A stretch of 64,000 nucleotides of DNA from an uncultured Roseicyclus sp. (GCA_947491935.1 CANLLF010000003.1:310001-374000); one strand, 5' to 3'; numbered from the stretch's first letter, positions 1 to 8,681 are shown. Made by a program: numbers and translations. The notes: generated by a model from the sequence alone, not told the origin.

Positions 1-673
1 GCACCGGTGGCATCGCGTTGAAAATATGTGTCACCGCATCAATCCCCCAGGACACATATCGCGGCACATCGTGGGGCGCGGCGTTGGTATGGCCAAGGTG
101 AACGGACACGCCCGCCGCTTTCATGTGGGCTATGAACGCCTCCGCTCCTGGCAATTCTGGGGCGATGGTGACGGCCAGCAGCGTGCCGTCGCCTGCGTCC
201 AGCATACTTTGCGCGAGGTCCACGCTTGGCAGCGCGAGGTTCTCGGGGTTGTGGGCGCCTGCTACGGCAAAACAGGGGCCTTCGCTGTGTACGCCAAGGG
301 CGCGCGCGCCACGGGCCTCCGTGCATTGGCGCCCCAGTTCCCTCAAGATCTCGGACATGCGTGGGACGGGGGTACAACCAAATGACGGCAAAAACGCCGT
401 GGCCCCACAAGACAGCAGGAATTGCGACGCCTCCGCCACGGCGCCGGGCAGGGCGTCGCCATAGAGATGCCGGAACATGCCATGCTGCAACACGTCGATA
501 ATACCGGGGAACAAGATCGCGCCATTCCCGTCGATGCGCTGCCAGTCGGCACCGGTTGCCGCGTCGGGATCTATAAAATCCGCAAACCTGTCGTCGCGGA
601 TCAACACATCGCGAGTAATAGGCCCATCGGGGGTGATCGAGGTGACGTTGACCCACCGTTGATTGACAGTCAT
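1..673 (-). CDS. NagA-like amidohydrolase (N-acetylglucosamine-6-phosphate deacetylase family), 3' part cut off by the window edge
   Basis: Only the first 224 residues are present; the frame runs off the left edge without a stop. The family removes the acetyl group from N-acetyl amino-sugar 6-phosphates in the cytoplasm. Visible signatures are PGIID at residues 56-60, the metal/substrate motif HSEGP (129-133), HNPEN (141-145), HLGHTNA (192-198) and THIFNAMPP (215-223), all in the NagA order and spacing. The first metal motif, normally HxH or the QxN of E. coli NagA, reads VLQHG here, so only one of the two ligands is a histidine. The gene is divergent from the SDR at 719 with a shared control region. 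The family call is firm; the exact substrate is not, and an N-acylated amino sugar is an inference. Confidence 0.82.
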   Translation of the reverse strand, partial: MTVNQRWVNVTSITPDGPITRDVLIRDDRFADFIDPDAATGADWQRIDGNGAILFPGIIDVLQHGMFRHLYGDALPGAVAEASQFLLSCGATAFLPSFGCTPVPRMSEILRELGRQCTEARGARALGVHSEGPCFAVAGAHNPENLALPSVDLAQSMLDAGDGTLLAVTIAPELPGAEAFIAHMKAAGVSVHLGHTNAAPHDVPRYVSWGIDAVTHIFNAMPPV

Positions 674-690
674 CCCAAATCCCCTATTAG
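663..690 (+). promoter_or_regulatory. Candidate sigma70 promoter for the SDR/regulator operon
   Basis: A perfect -35 hexamer TTGACA (663-668) is followed after 16 bases by TATTAG (685-690), four of six matches to TATAAT. It lies inside the first codons of the divergent NagA-like gene and points at the SDR start 29 bases downstream. The neighbouring operator-like palindrome would overlap the transcription start, consistent with repression. Confidence 0.45.
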
Positions 691-710
691 CATGTTATGA
701 TATTAACAGG
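691..710. promoter_or_regulatory. Operator-like palindrome, CATGTT motif copy 1
   Basis: The 20 bases catgttatgatattaacagg contain the inverted repeat TGTTA-N6-TAACA. Sixteen of the 20 bases recur, in the same orientation, in the divergent promoter at 8671. It is probably the binding site of the GntR-type regulator encoded just downstream; the regulator assignment is inference. Confidence 0.5.
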
Positions 711-718
711 TCAGGCTA

Positions 719-1522
719 GTGGAGCAAGTGAAGGCCGTGGGACAGGAACAATCGCCGTCAGCACCGCGCCGCGTTTGCGTGACCGGGGCCACCCAAGGCA
801 TCGGACTGGCGATCGCCACAGCCTTTGCCCGGGAGGGGGCGCGGGTGGTGATCAACGCCCATACGTCAACCGACAGTGGTGCGTGCGACCGCTTGGCGGA
901 GCTGTCGGAGTGCCACTATGTCCAGGCCGACCTGAGCACGTCCGCTGGCGCGAAGGCTGTCATCACCGAGGCAAGCGCTCTGCTTGGCGGGATCGACACG
1001 CTTGTGTGCAATGCCGGGAGCTTCTTTGACGTCCCATTCTCCGAGCTGACCGAAGACCAGATTGACCGGACGTTGAACCTCAACGTCAAAGGCTATCTGC
1101 TGTGCGCGCAGGCCTTTGCCAACCAAGTTACTCCCGCGCAGTCCAATCCGTCGATTGTGTGCACCGGATCGACGAACGGCCACGCCGCTGAGAAGAACAG
1201 CGTCGCCTACGACACATCCAAGGGCGCCGTGCTAATGATGGTCCGGTCGCTTGCCGTGACGTTGGCCCAACAGGGCATCCGGGTGAACGGCGTTGGCCCG
1301 GGTCTTGTCGATACGCCGCTGACCCATCCCGGCCTCAGCCGGGCAGGTAAGCGCGAAAACGCCGCCGCACAGATCCCGCTTGGCCGCATTGGCGCGCCGG
1401 ACGATGTTGCGGGGGCCGCGCTCTTTCTGGCGTCGGAGGCGGCAAGTTATATTACCGGCCAAATGCTATATGTGGATGGCGGCATCCTCGCTCAGCAACT
1501 GTTATGGGACCCCGAGATATGA
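719..1522 (+). CDS. SDR-family NAD(P)-dependent oxidoreductase
   Basis: A classical short-chain dehydrogenase of 267 residues. The Rossmann motif TGATQGIG is at 22-29, the structural CNAG at 97-100, a catalytic serine near 151 and the YxxxK pair at Y164/K168; the C-terminus ends in the usual YVDGG strand. It should oxidise or reduce a hydroxyl group of a sugar or hydroxy acid using a nicotinamide cofactor. The start is a GTG; the second in-frame GTG ten bases later is an alternative. Its stop overlaps the start of the following regulator (ATGA), so the two are translationally coupled. Substrate unknown. Confidence 0.85.
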   Translation: MEQVKAVGQEQSPSAPRRVCVTGATQGIGLAIATAFAREGARVVINAHTSTDSGACDRLAELSECHYVQADLSTSAGAKAVITEASALLGGIDTLVCNAGSFFDVPFSELTEDQIDRTLNLNVKGYLLCAQAFANQVTPAQSNPSIVCTGSTNGHAAEKNSVAYDTSKGAVLMMVRSLAVTLAQQGIRVNGVGPGLVDTPLTHPGLSRAGKRENAAAQIPLGRIGAPDDVAGAALFLASEAASYITGQMLYVDGGILAQQLLWDPEI

Positions 1523-2526
1523 AAACCGACCTTGCGCCGCGACACCTGCAACTTCGTGAATTGCTGTTCCATCGCTGGAAGGCCGCTGGATTGCGGCCGG
1601 GGGACAGGATCGAGTCGCAGAACGAGATCGCGCGGTTTTGTGCCTTTTCGTTGATCACCGTGGTCAAGACGCTCAAAGACCTCGAAGCGGAGGGCATCAT
1701 CGTCAGACAGGTTGGGCGCGGCTCGTTTCTTGAGCGCACACCATGGGCCGAAGCGCATCACCGGGTTGGGTTTTTCTACAACCGCGATGTGGTGGGCGGC
1801 GGCATCTTCAACAATGATTTCTACACAAGACTGGTCTCGGGGCTTGAGCAGGCGGTGGTCTCGGACGGCCATGAATTCATCCTTGGCAGTTTCACCAACG
1901 CCAAGATGCCGATGGATGTGTGGGACGCGCTGGATGTGATCGTGCTGACCTCGATCACCGGCGAAACGCGGCTGGACTTTCTCGACACCACCGCAAGCCA
2001 GATCAGCGTGATTGATCAGACGCTGATCCATCCGCGCGTGCATAGCTATCGGCTTGATTACCATCAAGCATTTCGGGTTATGTTCCTGCAATTCGGGGAT
2101 GCGCCCGGACGTGTTCTCTATCTCGACAGTGAGATTGCCTCCAACGAACAGCGCCTGCGACGCGATGCCATCATACAGGCGGCGGCGCAGTATGGCCCGG
2201 CATGCGAGCTTGACGTTGCCACGGTCTATCAGGAGGACATGGCGGGCGGTGCGGACCCGGTTCTGGAAGCCGTGGCGCGGTTCGATCCGGATGTCGTGGT
2301 GGGCTATGCCAACTCCGCATGGTTGCCGCAAATACGCGCAGCGGCGCGGCCGGATACCCCGATCTATTCCTACGGGCTGGATGCCGAAGGGCCGGGCTTT
2401 GTCGTGCGCGCCGCCGATTGGATGCAGGCCGTCCTGCCCAAAATCTACAACAGTCTTGCGGACCGCAAGGCGCGCGGAGCTGTGCACAGTTTCGACGTGC
2501 AGTTCGTCCCGCCGACAGACACCTGA
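1519..2526 (+). CDS. GntR-type winged-helix regulator with a LacI-like ligand-binding domain
   Basis: The N-terminal 70 residues form a GntR winged helix (ELLFHRWKAAGLRPGDRIES, then a recognition region around SLITVVKTLKDLEAEGII). The rest resembles the periplasmic-binding-protein-like effector domain of LacI/AraR-type regulators, with segments such as RVLYLDSEIASNEQRLRRDA and DVVVGYANS. I chose the ATG overlapping the SDR stop; an upstream ATG five codons earlier is less likely. It probably senses a sugar-derived ligand and controls this cluster, with the CATGTT motifs at 691, 8671 and perhaps 16530 as candidate operators. Those sites are inferred, not shown. Confidence 0.72.
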   Translation: MKTDLAPRHLQLRELLFHRWKAAGLRPGDRIESQNEIARFCAFSLITVVKTLKDLEAEGIIVRQVGRGSFLERTPWAEAHHRVGFFYNRDVVGGGIFNNDFYTRLVSGLEQAVVSDGHEFILGSFTNAKMPMDVWDALDVIVLTSITGETRLDFLDTTASQISVIDQTLIHPRVHSYRLDYHQAFRVMFLQFGDAPGRVLYLDSEIASNEQRLRRDAIIQAAAQYGPACELDVATVYQEDMAGGADPVLEAVARFDPDVVVGYANSAWLPQIRAAARPDTPIYSYGLDAEGPGFVVRAADWMQAVLPKIYNSLADRKARGAVHSFDVQFVPPTDT

Positions 2527-2544
2527 AATCGAAAGGCCTCCTCC

Positions 2545-2943
2545 GTGCTGAAAATCGTAGAACAAGGCGCAAAGTCCGATCTTCCGTTCAGCCCCGCCAT
2601 CGTCGCGGGCGATCTTGTATTCGTCTCCGGGCAGGCCTCCGTTGATCGGACGGACGGACATATCATCAACGGTTCATTCGAAGAGGAAATGCGCCGCTCG
2701 ATCGAGAACATGGAGGCGATATTGAAGGCCGAGGGGCTGAGCCTCGATCATGTGATCAACGTGAGTTGTTATCTCGCGCGGCCTGAAGACGTGGCCGAGC
2801 ACAACCGGATCTACGCCGAGTATTTCAGTGAGCCGCGCCCAACCCGTACGACCATCACCGGCGTTTTGGGCACGATGCTGAAGTATGAGTTGGACTGCGT
2901 GGCATATGCCCCCAAACGGCGCCAAGAGGCGCAGCGCGGCTAG
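2545..2943 (+). CDS. RidA/YjgF/UK114-family enamine/imine deaminase
   Basis: A 132-residue single-domain Rid protein. Rid proteins hydrolyse reactive enamine/imine intermediates released by PLP enzymes. The conserved arginine lies in PRPTRTTI (R101) and the conserved acidic residue in YELDCVAY (E115). The GTG start follows the regulator stop by 18 bases. It converges on the fold-III PLP enzyme with a 4-base overlap of the stop ends. Pairing with PLP enzymes in this cluster fits a role in clearing their by-products. The exact Rid subfamily (RidA or Rid1-7) was not assigned. Confidence 0.85.
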   Translation: MLKIVEQGAKSDLPFSPAIVAGDLVFVSGQASVDRTDGHIINGSFEEEMRRSIENMEAILKAEGLSLDHVINVSCYLARPEDVAEHNRIYAEYFSEPRPTRTTITGVLGTMLKYELDCVAYAPKRRQEAQRG

Positions 2944-4223
2944 AATTCGGTCAGCACGCCGGCGGTGACGTCATAGGCGTCGTTGACGATAGGCAGGAAG
3001 CGCCATTTGTCGAACGCGGTGCAAGGATGCGAGATACCGCTGCCGATCATGTCGCCGACCTGCCAATCGCTTGTCGCGGGCAGGCGCACGAAGGCGTGTT
3101 GATCATTCATCGCAAAAATCTCCGCCGGTCCGATTGGCGCTGATCCCTTGCCCGGAACGTGGCGCGCGAAGGGCACAGGCAGGCCAGCATCATAGGGCGC
3201 GTCGCGTTTGCCCATGGTCAGCAGTGCAAGCTCCGGCTCTGGGCGGGATTGCACATAGGCCCATATCTCAAGCGCGGGTTTCAGCGTGGAGGACCAGCCT
3301 CTGGACGGGTCTTTGCGGGCCGTTTCCTGAGCCGCGAAGTAGGTTCCTGAATCGTTAGTGATATAGCACCCGCTGCGCAGCACGATCCGAACCGGGACCG
3401 GCAGGGACAGCGTCGCAAAGGCCCTGGCCATCATGTCGAAATGAGCGGAGCCGCCTCCCGTCAGAATGAACTCGTCCAACCCGTTCAGGAGGGCTGGCGG
3501 CAAAGCGGTCGCGATATCGACGACCGTCTTGGCATAGGTGGCGACGGGATCCGCGCTGTCGGCAATGCCGGGAACGACGCCCTCGAAGGCGGCAACGCCT
3601 GCAAAGCGGATAAGCTGTGGATCGGCCTGGACTATGGCATCGGCGAGCGCGTCTGCCTGCGCACGCGTTCGCACGCCGGTGCGCCCGCCTCCAACACCCA
3701 CTTCAAGCAGAACGCGCACGGGGCGGGGCGGCGGGGCCGCCCTCAGATGTCGCTCGATCAGGGCCAATTGTGCCGGGGAGTCAACGAAGCAGTAGAACGC
3801 AAGATCCGGATCGCGGTGCAGCATCGCGGAGACACTGGCCACCACGGACTTGCCGATCAGTTGATTGCCAAGGAGGATGCACTGCACGCCATAATGGTGC
3901 ATGACCAGCGCCTGCTGCACCGTGGCCGCCGTGATCCCCCAGGCGCCATGGGCCAATTGCTCATCGAACAGCTGTGGCGTCATCGTCGTTTTGCCGTGGG
4001 GGGCAAGCGAAAGGTCGTGCGCGGTAAGGTAGGCTCCGAACACCTGCGCGTTGTGGTCAAGATGTGAGCGCCTGAGCAACATCAGCGGCAGGGGCAGGTC
4101 TTCGTCCATGACGTTCCAGCCCTGGGCCCCGATATCGCCCAGACGAAACGGCGCGACCGTTCCGGGTATACCCTTCGTCCGACCATCAAGGAGGGTGTCG
4201 TCTAGGTGCTTGAGATCCATCAC
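2940..4223 (-). CDS. Fold-type III PLP enzyme, amino acid deaminase / D-threonine aldolase-D-serine dehydratase-like
   Basis: 427 residues with an alanine-racemase-type N-terminal barrel. The PLP lysine lies in LAPHGKTTM (K78), a motif typical of the DSD1/D-threonine aldolase group. Near the C-terminus GISHPCTAFDKW supplies a His (399) and Cys (401) pair that binds a metal in that group. The expected reaction is metal- and PLP-dependent cleavage or deamination of a D-beta-hydroxy amino acid in the cytoplasm. Its start overlaps the stop of the upstream aldolase gene (4-base ATGA), so it is the last gene of a six-gene minus-strand operon beginning near 8581. Confidence 0.78.
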   Translation of the reverse strand: MMDLKHLDDTLLDGRTKGIPGTVAPFRLGDIGAQGWNVMDEDLPLPLMLLRRSHLDHNAQVFGAYLTAHDLSLAPHGKTTMTPQLFDEQLAHGAWGITAATVQQALVMHHYGVQCILLGNQLIGKSVVASVSAMLHRDPDLAFYCFVDSPAQLALIERHLRAAPPPRPVRVLLEVGVGGGRTGVRTRAQADALADAIVQADPQLIRFAGVAAFEGVVPGIADSADPVATYAKTVVDIATALPPALLNGLDEFILTGGGSAHFDMMARAFATLSLPVPVRIVLRSGCYITNDSGTYFAAQETARKDPSRGWSSTLKPALEIWAYVQSRPEPELALLTMGKRDAPYDAGLPVPFARHVPGKGSAPIGPAEIFAMNDQHAFVRLPATSDWQVGDMIGSGISHPCTAFDKWRFLPIVNDAYDVTAGVLTEF

Positions 4224-5026
4224 AGGTCTCCGAAAGCCGCCATTGCAGCGTCGGCGTAATTGACCAAGGCAATCACATCCGCGCCCACGCTCAGGAAATT
4301 ATAGCCCATATCGGCGTAGGTGCCGATATTGGGCTGCGCGCAAACCGTGGCGGCGATCTTGCCGTTCTTGCGCGCCACCTCGGCGACACGGCGGCGGACG
4401 TTTTCGATGTCGGGGTGATCCAATTGCCCGGGGATGCCGAGGGCGACGGAGTAGTCACCGGGGCCAAAGAACAGGCAATCCACTCCATCGATCTCGGCGA
4501 TGGCCTCAAGGTTTTCGACAGCCTCCGGATCCTCGATCTGGTGGCAGATGAACCGCTCCGCATTCGCTTGCTTCATATAGTCCAGAAGGCCGACGCGGGT
4601 GAACTGGGCATCGGCGTTCCCGCCATCGACTGCGCGTTGTCCCAAAGGATAAAATTTCGTGTAATTTTTTACATTTGTGGCATCTTCTTCATTCATCACA
4701 TGAGGCACGATAAGCCCCGTCGCGTCGAGCTCCAGGCCGCGGACATAGTCGCTGTAACTGCCGCGCGCGACGCGTAACACGGTGTCCACGTCGTGGATGC
4801 GCGCGGCGCGGATCTGGTGTTCGATGTCCGACCAGGTGGCCCCCACATGCTCCATGCACAGCCAGATCGCATCGGGTTGGGCGCTGGCGAAGATCTCGGC
4901 CACTTTCGGATCGGTGGTGTTCAGCTTCAGCACGCGGGCAACTTTGCCGTCGCGGATCTTGCGCAACACGCGGCTGCGACGCAGCGCGAAGGTACCGGGG
5001 GGCTGCGCAGAATAGGGGTCGGCCAT
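4220..5026 (-). CDS. HpcH/HpaI-family class II aldolase (2-keto-3-deoxy acid aldolase type)
   Basis: 268 residues. The metal ligands fit E165 in HQIEDPEA and D191 in the FFGPGDYS motif, matching the Glu and Asp of HpaI/GarL. The family carries out retro-aldol cleavage of 2-keto-3-deoxy sugar acids or 4-hydroxy-2-ketoacids to pyruvate plus an aldehyde, using a divalent metal. It lies between an SDR and a PLP enzyme, with 15 bases upstream and a 4-base overlap downstream. A 2-keto-3-deoxy acid made by the adjacent oxidoreductases is a plausible substrate, by inference. Confidence 0.85.
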   Translation of the reverse strand: MADPYSAQPPGTFALRRSRVLRKIRDGKVARVLKLNTTDPKVAEIFASAQPDAIWLCMEHVGATWSDIEHQIRAARIHDVDTVLRVARGSYSDYVRGLELDATGLIVPHVMNEEDATNVKNYTKFYPLGQRAVDGGNADAQFTRVGLLDYMKQANAERFICHQIEDPEAVENLEAIAEIDGVDCLFFGPGDYSVALGIPGQLDHPDIENVRRRVAEVARKNGKIAATVCAQPNIGTYADMGYNFLSVGADVIALVNYADAAMAAFGDL

Positions 5027-5041
5027 GGCAAAAGTCCTTGA

Positions 5042-5830
5042 TTATTTCGCGGTGTAGCCGCCGTCGATAGGGATATTGGCACCAGTGATGTAAGCCGACG
5101 CATCGGAAGCCAGAAAGACGATGATACCTTTGAGATCGGTCTCGTTTGCCATCCGCCCAAGCTGCGTCCGCTCGGAATAGGCGGCGACGAAAGGGCCGGG
5201 TTGGCCGGTGAAAAAGCCGCCGGGCGCGACGCAATTTACCCTAATGCCGTGGGCCCCGAGGATGCTGGCGGCCCAACGGCTGAAGTTCTGCATCCCGCCT
5301 TTCTCATAGAAATAGAGCGGCGATGGATTGTCGTGCATGTTGGTACCGACATAATTCGCAGGCTCCACCCCGACGGTGCCCATCATCGAGCCGATGTTGA
5401 TGATCGAGCCGCGGCCACGGGTTTTCATGCCCTCGGAGATCAGATGGGTGAGATAAAACAGCGAGGACGCGTTGACGCGCAGCGCTTCGTCATAGGCATC
5501 CATTGGCCCGCCCCAGAGGGCGGCAGGGTTCCGTGTAACCGCATTGTTGACGAGGATGTCGCAGCCGTCGGTTTCCTCGGCGATCTGAGCGACAAGCGTG
5601 TCGATGGAGGATTCATCGCCCAGATCAAGGGGCAGGGCGCGCACATGAAATCCGCGCGCACGCTCTTCCCGCGCCACCGCTTCAAGCGCCTCGATACCAC
5701 GCGAGGCGATGTAGGTCGTGGCCCCGGCCTCGGCCAAAGCGGCGACAATCTGGCGGCCGTAAAGCCCCGCACCACCAGTCACCAGCGCCACTTTCCCGGT
5801 CAGGTTCAAGGTCTCCATCACGTTACTCAT
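5042..5830 (-). CDS. SDR-family oxidoreductase (gluconate 5-dehydrogenase/PtmA-like)
   Basis: 262 residues with cofactor motif TGGAGLYG (18-25), NNAVTRN in place of the usual NNAG, and catalytic YFYEK (YxxxK) after a short insertion rich in Asn/Pro. The inserted loop before the catalytic Tyr resembles that of the second SDR at 6789, so the two look like paralogues. The start codon shares one base with the stop of the upstream Gfo/Idh gene (TGATG). Likely oxidises a sugar or sugar-acid hydroxyl; substrate not identified. Confidence 0.83.
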   Translation of the reverse strand: MSNVMETLNLTGKVALVTGGAGLYGRQIVAALAEAGATTYIASRGIEALEAVAREERARGFHVRALPLDLGDESSIDTLVAQIAEETDGCDILVNNAVTRNPAALWGGPMDAYDEALRVNASSLFYLTHLISEGMKTRGRGSIINIGSMMGTVGVEPANYVGTNMHDNPSPLYFYEKGGMQNFSRWAASILGAHGIRVNCVAPGGFFTGQPGPFVAAYSERTQLGRMANETDLKGIIVFLASDASAYITGANIPIDGGYTAK

Positions 5831-6804
5831 CAGCCTGCCTCGATGTCGGTCAACTGGATTTCTATGCCACCATTTTCGCGGCTCTCAATGCCCGCGATGA
5901 CAAGCTTCATCAGCTCTTGGGTCTCGGACCATGGCACCGGCGGGGTACCGCTGCGCAGCCAGTCGACCACGCCCATCAGTTGCGTCTTGAACGCATGGTA
6001 GGTGTCCTGAGACCGTAGTTGCACACCACCTTTCGTGCCTGCCAGCGTCAGAAACCCGGAGCCGCCGATCTGGTCCGCGATGACGGAAATCGTTACGTCG
6101 ATACCGTGGCGGTGCATCAGGTGGACAATGTTTCGCTCGAAGGTGCCGGTGTTGCGGACGCTGACGAAGCCCGGCCCGGTGATCGGCAAGATCGCTTCCA
6201 ATGCGTGAATGCCGTAGGTTTCCCACTTCTTGGCCATGGTCATGGTGACGTGCCGCAAGGCGCCGAACTCATGGGTGCTGGTATGGAAGGGCGTGAATTC
6301 CTTGACATAGCGCATCGCAGATGAGCTGAGGATCGGATGGCCCTCTGCCACCCATTTTGAGAACTGCCGCAGATCGGCGCGGTTGTCGCAAAGCGGTTTG
6401 TCGATGAACACCGGGAGGCCGGCCTCAATGAAAGGCCGCGCGCGGGCGACGTGTTGGTGCCCGATATCCGTCGCGATCACCACAGCGTCGACATGGCCGA
6501 TGACATCTTCGGCGCGGTCCACGACATTGGGGATATGGGCGACAGCGGCGACTTGCGCCGCATCGGCGGGATCGTCTGTCCAGACATGCGTGACCTGCGC
6601 GCCGGAGATCCCGAGCGTTTCGGGGGGCTGCTTGGCGATGTAGTCGCGGATCGTGGCGTAGGGGCAATCGGCCAGCGCGGCGGCGTCATAGCTGCCGTTG
6701 ATGATGATGCTCCAGGAATAGGGGTGGCCGTTGCCTTCCGTCATTCCGAGCATCGCGAGCCTCAGGGGCCTGTCACCCAAGGGAAACGCTACCATGCCGT
6801 CCAT
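5830..6804 (-). CDS. Gfo/Idh/MocA-family oxidoreductase
   Basis: 324 residues. The N-terminal NAD(P)-binding half (RLAMLGMTEGNGH, then DAVVIATDIGHQHVARARP) is followed by the signature FIDKPLCDN containing the catalytic-region EKP-like motif (here DKP). A C-terminal alpha/beta domain follows. Enzymes of this family oxidise or reduce sugars and inositols. The N-terminal glycine motif is atypical (GMTEGNGH rather than GxGxxG). It is the downstream partner of an SDR in the first of two SDR + Gfo/Idh pairs and overlaps the upstream SDR stop by 16 bases. Confidence 0.8.
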   Translation of the reverse strand: MDGMVAFPLGDRPLRLAMLGMTEGNGHPYSWSIIINGSYDAAALADCPYATIRDYIAKQPPETLGISGAQVTHVWTDDPADAAQVAAVAHIPNVVDRAEDVIGHVDAVVIATDIGHQHVARARPFIEAGLPVFIDKPLCDNRADLRQFSKWVAEGHPILSSSAMRYVKEFTPFHTSTHEFGALRHVTMTMAKKWETYGIHALEAILPITGPGFVSVRNTGTFERNIVHLMHRHGIDVTISVIADQIGGSGFLTLAGTKGGVQLRSQDTYHAFKTQLMGVVDWLRSGTPPVPWSETQELMKLVIAGIESRENGGIEIQLTDIEAG

Positions 6805-7559
6805 CCTCCATCCACGCCCAGAACCTGGCCGGTGACATAACTTGCCGCATCCGACAGCAAGAACACCACCGCGCCTGCGGTTTCATGGCGTTCCCCCATG
6901 CGGCCCATCATCGTGTCGCGGGTGAGGTTGGTGATGAATTCGGGGTGGGCGTCCTGCACCGCCTTCGGCGGAAAAGGCCCCGGCGCGATCGCGTTCACGC
7001 GTATGCCGCGCCGGCCGTAATGGCTGGCCATGTAGCGGGCCATCTGGCCGATCCCCGCCTTGCCCGCGCCGTAGTCGACCGGGTTGGGGGGCATGTCGCC
7101 GGGGTAGTTCGTAGGGTCAGGGGCGACGACACCGTACATCGAACCATAAAACACCATCGCACCGCCCCGTGGCATCGCCTTGGCCGCCGCGCGCGCCAGT
7201 AGAAACGTGCCCGTCAGGTTTATGCGGTTCGAGCGCTCGAAGTCAGCCGCCTCAAGCCAGTCGAAATGTGTGTTGCTGGACCCGGCCGTTGCCATGACAA
7301 GGCCGTGCAGGTCGCCACATTCGGCCACGCAGGCCAGGATCGCCGCCTCGTCGCCCATGTCGATGGAGTGGGTGGTGACGGTTCCTTCGCCCGGCTGCGC
7401 GTCCAGAGTCGCTTTTGCCTCGGCAAGACGTTCGGCATGTTGGTCCGCAATGCACAGGCTCGCACCATGCGCGCGCAACGCTTCGCATACCGGCAGGCCG
7501 AGATAGCCCGCGCCACCCGCGATCAGCACCGTCTTTCCAACCATCGAAAAGAGGTTCAT
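6789..7559 (-). CDS. SDR-family oxidoreductase resembling PtmA of the nonulosonate pathways
   Basis: 256 residues with cofactor motif AGGAGYLG near the N-terminus and catalytic YGAGK. The stretch SMYGVVAPDPTNYPGDMPP followed by the catalytic Tyr resembles flagellin-modification PtmA proteins, which act on amino sugars in legionaminate metabolism; that resemblance is from memory of the family. The gene overlaps both neighbours (16 bases downstream, 4 bases upstream), placing it firmly in the operon. Together with the NanA-like lyase at 14552 it hints at an amino-sugar acid substrate. Confidence 0.8.
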   Translation of the reverse strand: MNLFSMVGKTVLIAGGAGYLGLPVCEALRAHGASLCIADQHAERLAEAKATLDAQPGEGTVTTHSIDMGDEAAILACVAECGDLHGLVMATAGSSNTHFDWLEAADFERSNRINLTGTFLLARAAAKAMPRGGAMVFYGSMYGVVAPDPTNYPGDMPPNPVDYGAGKAGIGQMARYMASHYGRRGIRVNAIAPGPFPPKAVQDAHPEFITNLTRDTMMGRMGERHETAGAVVFLLSDAASYVTGQVLGVDGGWTAW

Positions 7560-8581
7560 GACGCGGTGTCCAGATCGATGAAGCGGCGCTCGACCCAGGA
7601 TTGTTTGGCCGCCAGCGCCAGCGAAAGGTTGGTGCGCGCATCAGACAGGGTCGCCAGCGGGTCGGGTTTGCCGTCCAGCGCATCCAGCATGGTATCGGCC
7701 TGCATGGTGAACCGCGCCTGATGGGCTTGCATAGGGACCATCCCCTCCATGAAGTCCCGCTGTTCCGACCAATGCCCGCTGTCGTCGTCCGCAAAACTAA
7801 GCGTTGCGTGGTCCAGCCTGAGGTTACCGCTGGTTCCGATGAATTCCGCCGCCGCCACGTTGCGCTTTTGGAACTGGTTGATCGTCAGATTTGCCATGGC
7901 ACCGCTGGCGAACCGGATCGAGATCAGACAGGTATCCTCGGTCTCGCTTCCGTCGAGGGCAAAGCGATCGTACATCGCGCCCACCGTCACCGGCCGCCCC
8001 ATGATCGAAATCAGCATGTCAAAGCTGTGGCTGGCGGCATCCAGGATCGCGCCACCGCCCATATCGGGGCGGGCGTAATAGGTTGTGCGGTAATCGGGGC
8101 GATACTTGCCGAAATCCTGCGAACTGTTGAGATAGGCGAGCTTCAGTGCCCCGATCTTGCCCGCATCGATCTGCGCGCGCAGATGGATCACCTCGGGCGC
8201 GATCCGCCGGATGTAACCGACACGGGCCAGTATACCGGCGCGGGCGACGGCGGCGATGGCCGCATCGACCCCCTCCAATGTGACGGCAAGCGGTTTTTCC
8301 ACCAGAAACGGCAGTTTCGCCGCCGCACAGGCCTCCATCATTTCGACATGAAAATTGGCCGGTGTGCAGATCACCGCAAGATCATGATCCGTCAAATTGG
8401 CCTGTCCGAGGTTCTCATAAGCCGCCACAGGGGCAAATTCCGCGACCGCCGCCTCCCGCTTGGCCGCATCCGGTTCGATCAGGGTCAGATCCGCCCGCCC
8501 GGTTTCCAGATATCCCTTGATATGGCGCCTTCCGATACCGCCGACACCGACGATCAGAACGTTGCGTTTCCCTGAATCCAC
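7556..8581 (-). CDS. Gfo/Idh/MocA-family oxidoreductase, first gene of the minus-strand operon
   Basis: 341 residues. The dinucleotide motif VGVGGIGRRH (11-20) and the catalytic-region FLVEKPLAVT are textbook for the family. A central PDMGGGAILDAASHSFDML contains the D-x3-H type active-site segment. It probably catalyses NAD(P)-dependent oxidation of a sugar or cyclitol. It is the promoter-proximal gene of the operon that runs down to 2940 and is divergent from the ABC importer, with which it shares the 8582-8889 control region. Confidence 0.87.
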   Translation of the reverse strand: MDSGKRNVLIVGVGGIGRRHIKGYLETGRADLTLIEPDAAKREAAVAEFAPVAAYENLGQANLTDHDLAVICTPANFHVEMMEACAAAKLPFLVEKPLAVTLEGVDAAIAAVARAGILARVGYIRRIAPEVIHLRAQIDAGKIGALKLAYLNSSQDFGKYRPDYRTTYYARPDMGGGAILDAASHSFDMLISIMGRPVTVGAMYDRFALDGSETEDTCLISIRFASGAMANLTINQFQKRNVAAAEFIGTSGNLRLDHATLSFADDDSGHWSEQRDFMEGMVPMQAHQARFTMQADTMLDALDGKPDPLATLSDARTNLSLALAAKQSWVERRFIDLDTAS

Positions 8582-8651
8582 TGCCGCCCCTCCCGTCGCC
8601 CGCTTGACCTACTCGTCAAATCTGGATCGGACCGGGCGGGCCAAATCGTTG

Positions 8652-8681
8652 TTGACTCAATGAAATATGCCATGTTGTTAT
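8652..8681 (+). promoter_or_regulatory. Candidate sigma70 promoter for the ABC importer operon
   Basis: TTGACT (8652-8657) and TGTTAT (8676-8681) are spaced by 18 bases. The -10 overlaps the operator-like motif copy 2, so a repressor bound there would block it. The untranslated leader to the binding-protein start would be about 195 bases; I see no other gene in the 308-base divergent gap. Confidence 0.4.

Noticed and set aside
39-656. Minus-strand frame of 205 codons at the left edge
   Set aside because: A neighbouring frame of the same strand gives an unmistakable NagA-like protein; this one is Arg-rich shadow.
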